The translations under genes and the position numbers were made by a program. A model generated the notes under the pieces. That model did no database searches. It saw only the letters and a list, made by a program, of their open reading frames with translations, and had not been told where the DNA came from. From Tubulanus polymorphus (Eukaryota > Nemertea > Palaeonemertea > Tubulaniformes > Tubulanidae), in NCBI RefSeq assembly GCF_964204645.1, contig NC_134029.1, positions 2,179,001 to 2,243,000 of the forward strand: a stretch of DNA of 64,000 nt. The letters are read 5' to 3'. This document shows positions 55,786-64,000 of the stretch, in pieces; position 1 is the stretch's first letter, and every line of letters starts with the position of its first letter.

Positions 55786-58700
55786 GCAGAAAAAAAGGAT
55801 GTGAGTGGATGGTAAAAGTACCCTCGCAGATTCCCGTCTGGCCCTGTCTCTGCGTCACTGTAGTTTATTTTATCACACAGCAGGGAAAACTGATTATTGT
55901 AGTGAAATAATGTTGTAAAGAATTTGTCAGGGTTCGTACTGAGAATCATTTAGTAATAATTTTTTCAAGGCTTCGAAATATTGTGAAATTTTAAGTTTTG
56001 TGTCTGAAACTATGGAATTTTTGAAATGTGGTATTAATTACTCATGGTTTTAGTAACGAAGCCAAGCATTTATTTTCATAAACTTTCATTTCTGTCTTAG
56101 TGAGTCTCACATTTAGTAGCATTAAGAAATTTTCATTTTTGGCCCTCTCAAATATCAGAGACTGTAAATAGTACGAACCCTCGGAGAGGAAATTTTTATA
56201 CTAAGATAATAAAATGGGACTGTCCGAGATGTTCAATAGATACATTATATCTCGGGGCTAAGCATTTTTGAAACGTAATGAAAAAACCATTTTTGACCCT
56301 GATAGATGTCAACGAATGTAATTGATTGATATTTGTGTATTTTCTGTAATAAAAACATTTGTCTTAAGTTTGATCTTGAATTTTTCAATTTATGGATGGA
56401 ATTTTTTAGGATACATTTTTCTCGACTGACTACGGCCGGAAGACGATGCAATATTCAAAACGTTTTAATCGGTTTCGAGGATGTGCCCCGATGATGCTGC
56501 TGCTATAAATATGAAAAGGATAGCGATTTAGTTGATATCGTGTCCCACCAGATGGTGCGACCGGGCATCGTTCGTACTCAGCCGCGTTCCTAATGACCCT
56601 TCATCATAGAAAACAATCGAGCGCCATATAAAATAATACACGATGAAATGATTATGAATTCTAAACACATCTATAACGGACGTAAAGTTCCTCTGAACAT
56701 ATTGCAACATCCGGAGTCATGCATTAATTAATCTACTTGTAGAAATGGCCTGACGACTCAATAATGGCAAAATGACTTTTGAGTCCTAACTGAGAGTGCT
56801 TAGCCTAGATTTATATGTCTTTCGGAGCAGCTTAACCTGTACTTTTCCGTAACTTTATTTGCTGCTGATCTCGCTGGCAAATATACTTCACATCAGATTT
56901 CTTTGTTTCTATATAAACAATGATGTTTAATAAGTTATCAAATTTGTGTCCATGAATTGGTCTATCGTCGTACGGGTTCTCGCCGCGAGGAGATAGAAAG
57001 ACCGTATTCACAAAAATGATAGTTGGTTGAAATGAGGTAAAATATTCTAGTCAGTTTCATTCTAATAACGCGCAGCTCTATTTCAATCTTCTCTCAAACA
57101 AGAAGACGCACCAAAAACGAAAAACCCACGAAAATTGACTGAATAATAATAAGTGTAGATATATTTCGGGCCGGGTTCTCAGTCAAAAAGTCGCATGATT
57201 TCAACATTTCGGACTAGTCAATTATTTCATTATTTTAATGTCGTGCCGTGGGCTGATAATAGCGCTCTCAGACCACGGTCCGTCTTTGTTGATAGCTGCT
57301 GAAAGTATAATCTGATTGGCGCGGATGACGACAGTACCGCGAGCTCTCAAATAAATCCTCATTATTATATAACCGAAGCTAATCGCGATATACTGGAAAC
57401 ATCGAGCCGGAATATTGTGTGAAAAATCGCTGATGGCGACGTCATCAAAGGCTTTACTTTAAAGGTATTATCGTCGCTAATATGCTTTATTATCGTAATA
57501 ACAGGATTCTTTGCACAACATAGAAATATAATCCAACGGTAACGTCGCGTTATAATGATAAGTAATCTGATTGGTGGGGTAGGGGTTAATCAGCTTTGAT
57601 GTTTTCTGGTTGATTAGTCAGTTTGCATACAGCCTGCAGATATTATTTGTTGAAAAAAGAGGTATTTTCATTGAACACGAGTGGTGGAGTTTCGATGGAA
57701 TGTCAGTTTCGTGTGGATGATTTCTAGATGTAACATAAACGAGTGTTCTCAAGTTCATCGCGTGTTTCTCATTTCAAATAGTGTCTAGTTGTTCTTGGGC
57801 GTTAAAGCTTTTTAAAAATATCATCAATTTCCATCACCTGCGGTTGTTTATCGTTTCTTTTCATCTCCAACAATCAAAACGTCCTCAGAAAGGGCTAGAA
57901 ACTGTTCAGATCGGATATATTTAGATTGCGCAATGTTTTATATTCGAGGGGTTTATATGAATACATATATATGATTAGTTTGCGAAGTGTGTTTTTGATT
58001 AACGAACGAAGCTTTAATGAGACTCAGCTGTTTTATAGGAAGGAATCTCTCATGCCTGACTCTTGTATCTCTGGAATATATGGGCATTGATTACTGCTTT
58101 CTGAAGCACGGACAGTGGACAGCTGTTTAATAAGCAGAAATAATGAGAACTTGTGGCTAATTGGTCTTATAATAGATACTCGGACACTGGGATATCATAT
58201 CTCCTTTCGGAAAATGCCATCACTTCGCCAGACTTCGGATATAAAATGTTCTATTTTTGTATATATCGGAAATGTCAAAGTTGCTGACATAGAAAACTCA
58301 CAAAAAGAAAAGTCATCCAAAACACGAATAACCAATGGGAGACTAATTTACCGTCAGTAAGAAATGTGTATTGAGTATAGGAATAGTTGATAACGGTCAC
58401 ATAACCTGTTTTTACACCTCTCGATGTCTGCCAAACATAAACCGTGTAAAAACAAAATTAGATTTCATCAAAATCAAACTTTGTCAACCATGGATCCAGT
58501 TTCTCGCACCTCCAGTTCATCGGTCCTGAGTAAGGCTTAATATAACTCATTTGAAATGGAATAATTTGGCATAACTTTCTTTCTTACTCACAACTTTGCA
58601 ACTGGATGCTGTAGGAAACTCGTCCGGCTAATCTCGTGACTTCATAGTCGGCGGAGATATTAACTATTTCATTTAATCAGGAGAGATATGGTGTACTGCA

Positions 58701-58940
58701 CTGATACTCGATACTGCCTCAATATACACTGTCTACTCGAGCAGCTTCATAAACCGATTATCAATATGATTCTACCTGCACGCACGACATAACGATAATA
58801 AAACAGATCAATGCTTATGATCAGTAGCAGATTTTCAATCACGACTAATCGATAGTCTATAAAAATGATTATATCGCGGTGAATTGAGTTGATTGCGTGC
58901 TGTATGTGCCACACACGTAGCCGGTGCAATCTGGTGCTCG

Positions 58941-58961
58941 CAGCAGCAGCAGCAGCAGCAG
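58941..58961 (+). repeat. (CAG)7 microsatellite
   Basis: Seven uninterrupted CAG units. A minus-strand open frame reads it as poly-Ala but has no other support. A similar GCT tract is at about 62586-62603. Confidence 0.9.
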
Positions 58962-58984
58962 CCACATTCGTAATCCTAATCACC

Positions 58985-59160
58985 TGGGGCCAGTTGCACA
59001 GTCGTGACTTAAGTCCAAAAGTCTTCTTAAATCTTAAGACTGGTCTTACGTTGTTAGATTGGCTTTAGAACTAAGTTGGTCTTGGACTGGTCTTAAGTCT
59101 AAGCTTGACAGTGTTTAATCTCAGTTCTAAAGTTCCTGGTTAAATTCCGAAGTTAAATTT
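58985..59160. repeat. CTTAAG-rich repeat-like segment
   Basis: Begins GGGGCCAGTTGCACAGTCGT and then repeats variants of TCTTAAGAC, ACTGGTCTTA and AACTAAGTTGGTC several times. This internally repetitive make-up resembles interspersed elements often found in invertebrate genomes. The class and exact borders are not determinable here. Confidence 0.35.
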
Positions 59161-62100
59161 GACTCAATGTGGCGAAAGATCAGAAATAGCTACAACTTCG
59201 AAAAATAAAACTGATTACTGGAGGAAATTATATAACATGCACTGCATCGAAATACGTTACTTTTTCATGAATTACACATTAACGCATTTCTTCATACTGC
59301 AAGTTTTCATGAAAATAAAAATCGCGTGAACAGAACTTATGATATATTTTTCTGCCGTGATATTCGCGTTTGTTCATTTAGAAGAGAGACGAGTAATCGG
59401 AAATCAATTGCAAACATATTCTTTTAATTTCACCCCGTATGTTCTTCTCTTCACACGAAAGTGCACATTGTATCGACCATTTTCAAACGGTTTACATCAG
59501 AAATATACATAGAAATTGGATGTATTATTGGTTATCAATATGAAAACAAGATTTAGAGAAACTTGAATCATGCGGAGGATGAGGATTCAGTACAAAACAA
59601 TTTGCGGGTGTGTATCTGTTTCACAAAACTGGATATAACCGATACTGAATAATGAATATACTTAAATATATTGAATATAGCCGCAAAGCAGCGATGATAG
59701 GTTTTCTGCATATTTGCAATAGCAACTGCGAGAAAAACGTATTACACACATATACATATTTTATATGTCTGGGATTCGTGCATTATCGGCTTTTAGGCTG
59801 ATTTTCTATGACTAATATCTTATATTTTCCTTCGGGATGTTGCTTTGAAAACAATCATAATTGACAATCAATTTTATGGTTGAGAGGGGTATAAATTGAT
59901 AACATGTTTTTTACCTGCCACAGAGCCGTTTGTAACTACTATTCTACATTAGAAAGCAGATCGTGGGCAGTTTTATGGAGCCAAATTGTCTTGCGAAACT
60001 GAATTTTCTTTCCATCCCTCGCAATTTATGGTCATCAGTTTCCAATGAATCATTAAATTGTTTGCGATGTTCTGCAGTGAAAAGACTCAATATCTGGCGA
60101 AATAATTCATTTTGTCATGATGATTACAGCCATTATCCTTTCTCATCGAAATCTGCCCGGTTAAGAGCGCTGGCCGTGTGCAATGACTTATCGTAGGGAG
60201 GCCTAATCAACCTAACTACCAGTCGCTCGGATCCGCCCAACGTAGCTTACAACGTCTTTAACGTGAAGATAGTCCCCGTGCATTCTTTCTTCTCCTTCGA
60301 AAGCTTTTACTTATAACGAAGTGCGCGACGCGAACTGTATACGCACGCACGGTGGAACTTTCATGAATAATTGATTGTGAGTTACGGCTCTAAAGCGAGT
60401 AGATAGTAAAATAGCGATGTGAAATTCGAAACTCGGAGATAATTGATTTCAATGAATGAAGTTGCATCTTATGTTATACCAATACATCGAAATTCTTAGC
60501 GTAAAATATTTCCAAGTGCTTCACTTATACGTCTCACGTGCGTCAGACGATACTGTTTTAACTCGTCTCGGAATCCCTTATATCTTCATACAAGACTGAC
60601 ACGATTTGAAACGTAGATCTTGCTTTTAAACGGTGCCCAATATTCTGAAATATAAGACTTTCAGAAACGAAACTGTTGGCTACGTCATCAATATTCGATA
60701 CACAATATGAAGTCATCTCAGCGGTTTTGATAGGTTAAAAGTTATCGGTGTCGTCTTATGAATGTTTATCTGTTCACGGGAGCCGTCAGAGGAGTATTTC
60801 TGGTATGACGAACACTAAACGTCCATTGGTTGCTGATATATCCAGTTAATCAAATGATATAAAAGGATATCGCGTATGAATCCGCAGAAAATGATTATAT
60901 TTTCTCGTCGAGTAATAACATGTTTATGTCCACCACGCGCGCAGTGGTTGTCCGGTAATCTGAAAGCATCATTTCTCTCGGTTTATCAATAAATGAATTC
61001 CGTGCTGTGGTCAATAATAACATCATCGTATATCACACATAGATATAAGACTCGTACAGCGCGATAAAACAATATAGAGATCGTTTACGATTGTATTTTC
61101 TGTTTTTACGAGGACGGCAGCTCGTCATCAAATAACTTTACATCGAGTCACGTGTTATTACCAAAAACAAAACCTAGGAATGCAGAACTTCATGTTATAG
61201 ACATAAAAACCTATCGGATAGATTGTGGAAAGGTAGTGTGTCTATAGTAGAACACACTTTTTGGAAAGGGAGTTAGCCTGGCCCTTGGGGTTAGTCCTGA
61301 CGGCTGGTACGAGAGTGAAGACTCACTACTAGGCAGGCTCCGTATTAGCAAAGCGCTGGTAGGTCTGAGGTGCCCGCAAAGTATGGATTGAAACATTTGA
61401 GATGATTTCGTTATTTGGATACGAATACAGCCCCTGCAAGTATATTCTACTGTGGTATATGCCGTGTTTTACCACCTACATCAATCTACATTTACTCAAG
61501 TCTATTACACATGCAATGGCCGCTGATGCTGGCTTAATTTTTTCCCCATTTCGCTGACCTCATCGGCTTCGGTTCGTACAATTAACCTCTATCTCCATAA
61601 CCTCAGCGTGTCCGCCGAGACTTATGATTTAGCTAGTTAATACCAAACGACCTGCGCACCATTTACTAGCGGTAATTTGCTAGATCTTGTCCGTGTAACC
61701 TTGTTTTGTCTATGCGATATACATTACCACGGGAAATAAAACTAATTGCTCCGTCGTGTCACTTAATTTCATCTCGTGTCGTGAAGCGAACGTATTGGTG
61801 GCTGACCACGCTTCTAGTGCGTTGTTTATAGGTTGCAGGTATATGAAAGGTTTTGCTGTAGCTGGGGCCGACAACAGAACGATTTCAGGTACCTAGATAT
61901 TAATGTCCGTGACGATTGCTATAAAGAATGAACAAAACCGTATTTTCATTAATGAAGATAAAAGGTTCTCGACATTCTAGAAATGCGGCGGGATATTGAG
62001 CGATTTACGGACTTATGTTGAGAAAGTCAGACGCTTAGTTCAACCTCTTCTCCAAACCCCTTCCCAACCCGAACTCAACATTTCAATCTCCCACTGAAAC

Positions 62101-64000
62101 CACTACTTCATGCACGTGTGTAGATTCGATTGTACTGTACGTTTCAAGGGTTTTATGCCTATAACATACAATCCTGTACACGTTGTTATTAGAAAAAGCC
62201 ATCACTATCCATCTCCCGTTCCTATGTCTCATCGTTCTTCAATGGTTTTACCCATGCATTCTTTTTTCCAAATATCCAGATTTATCACGAGAGTCCATTC
62301 TCGCCATAGTCAATTTTACCAGTCGACGATGTATTTCTATTATTGCCCGAGACAAAGATAAAAACTTGAGAATTTTCTACCTGAAGAGATCATCATGTTT
62401 GAGAGATGCCTACAACAGTGACAATCGATACTAGCATTGTCCTTCACTAATAGATTGAAAGACGATTTACTAACGGAAGACATCACGAACAATGACTCGA
62501 GGATTACCCAGTGAAGTAACATTAAAAACAATAGATAGCCTTCACATGACCCTTACATCACCTTGTCGTAGCTCTGAACGCTGGGGCTGCTGCTGCTGCT
62601 GCTGATGTCGTCGCTAAAACAATCTTTTGTTTCAGAAATAAATTCACCGCGCATCGACATCGCCCGTAGACCGAACTAAATGGATTTATTGGAAAGCTTG
62701 GCATATGAATCTCTCCGGAGACGTTTAAAGAGTCTCAGCTCCGAACATCTAAAAACTACAGCATTGATTTAATAATTCCCAGATGTTTGGTTGTATCCGA
62801 ATTTGTACATGTTTTGCATTATGAGATTATCGTAAGATTTGCCAGCTCGTCGCGTCCGTGAAAGAAAGGGAAGACCACGGAAATTTCCATCTAGAAAAAA
62901 TTGTAATTGGGAACGGGTATCATATCGAAGGGTTAAACGTGAAAAAGACTTAGCGATTATAGCTCAGCACACCTGTGTGGTTATGTTTGTTCGGTCTTAG
63001 CGATGATAGGAAGATTGTTTGATTATGAGGGAGACTGTCATCTAATCCTCTCGAGGTGAACGTGGTTAATTCCAGTACGGCAGATGTCGGGTAATGACCG
63101 AGTCAAATTGTTGTTTGTCTCAAGGTTGCGGAGGCCGAAGACAACAAGTTCTCACAAACAACCTCTCATCATCAGGGGCTACAGTGTCTATCTATCTATA
63201 CCTATTGACGTATATTTAAAGTGTTAATCTAAATCTGATGATCGCTTTACGATGATTAATGGTTGCTACATGGTCTGTCAGCTGTCGATGCTGTAACTAT
63301 TACAAATTGTTCCCTCTGGATACTTGTTTTCCAATCTGTCACATTCCCATTGCCCAGTTTCTGGAATTGACCGTCTGTAAGGCAGTATTGGGACGTCTGA
63401 TCGACTCAAATTAAAACGAACATATCAGATGAGACCCGCTCTAGACTATGCCTATAGCAATATAGGTACTTCGTTTCCATTGGTGAATGTTTTGCTCAAC
63501 AATGACGTTTAGAATAGTACTCCCATCTGGCTTTATTTACTGATATTCTGTCTTCAACAGCTTCATTACAACGAATCACCATTATTTTCATACACTTCAG
63601 CATTTCTATTTGCTGTCTATGTTTTGTGTGACGTGTAGAACTCTTATCATCCGGCCGGATGCCATTCGTGTCCTAAACCTGTCGAAATATAAAAGAACAC
63701 GAAAAATTCATAAAAATGAAGACGACGCCGATGGTTCATCTCGTAAATGTTAAATGATTGTCTATTTGCATAACGAACAGGGTGTAATGTGATTAACTTA
63801 CGACTAATGATAGTTGGAAAGGGTCTAATATCGTGCGGAGATGTCATCATGTGAGCGACAATGTCATCGCCATTTACTTACAGTCATGATTCTTTCTCAT
63901 TTCCCTGTTGGTCTAACAACCCGGTGCAACTCGGCCGAGATGCCTGATGACAAATTAACAGGGTCGCGACGGCATTTTCTAATTTCCTTTCTAAGACCTG

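Larger units (their letters stand above)
55786..64000. other. 8.2 kb without a recognisable gene
   Basis: After the SUB1 3' UTR (to about 56230) neither strand shows a conserved coding exon. All open frames are short and lack domain motifs. The interval contains short (CAG)n tracts (58941 and 62586), a repeat-like CTTAAG-rich segment (58985-59160) and small palindromes. It could be a large intron or the regulatory flank of a gene beyond the window; the sequence does not decide. Confidence 0.55.

Noticed and set aside
61211-61396. Pro/Ser-rich minus-strand open frame
   Set aside because: Short, no domain, and no supporting splice sites or neighbours.

Overview
This window is eukaryotic nuclear DNA from an animal. 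Every protein-coding gene is split by GT-AG introns of roughly 60-700 bp, with one 4.4 kb first intron in the PDE8 gene. The sequence is AT-rich, and the products are standard bilaterian proteins: PDE8, ubiquilin, MCM9, LRRC51, KRTCAP2, DAP3/MRPS29, TTC29, a folate-receptor relative and SUB1/PC4. Two products belong to cilia and two to mitochondrial or ER machinery. Together with abundant short foldback elements and minisatellites, this fits a marine invertebrate, most likely a lophotrochozoan such as a mollusc, annelid or brachiopod. That placement is inference, and no species can be named from the sequence. Gene models were built by hand by joining exons whose splice phases agree. Each model listed is open from ATG to stop with a total length divisible by three.

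Layout: 0.5-10.6 kb is a 20-exon PDE8 gene (+), whose first intron holds a 35-copy 28-bp minisatellite and a G-rich 24/27-bp one. 10.6-16.3 kb is gene-poor and carries a 296-bp foldback element between 12-bp direct repeats. 16.3-21.0 kb is ubiquilin (-), head-to-head with MCM9 (+, 21.95-26.76 kb). Next come a Ly6/three-finger GPI-type protein (-), head-to-head with LRRC51 (+), then KRTCAP2 (+), which converges on a C-factor/sniffer-like short-chain dehydrogenase (-). An orphan class A GPCR (-) follows, with 3.1 kb of repeats upstream of it. An EPHX4-like epoxide hydrolase (+) converges on mitochondrial ribosomal protein DAP3 (-), which is followed by TTC29 (-). After a 3.9 kb gap comes a folate-receptor-like gene (-), head-to-head with SUB1/PC4 (+). 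The last 8.2 kb (55.8-64 kb) shows no convincing gene.

The genes do not form a pathway. The organisation that stands out is physical: three divergent promoter pairs, two tail-to-tail pairs with closely spaced poly(A) signals, and YY1-like motifs at several start codons. From memory, several human orthologues cluster (KRTCAP2, DAP3 and UBQLN4 at 1q22; LRRC51 and FOLR genes at 11q13.4), so part of this block may be old bilaterian linkage.

I found no clear sign of a previously undescribed biological system. The most useful leads are a probable minor-spliceosome (U12) intron in KRTCAP2 and a second candidate in DAP3, the loss of the usual catalytic serine in the dehydrogenase, the foldback elements, a dispersed repeat with RNA polymerase III box motifs, and a higher-order duplication inside the 28-bp minisatellite.
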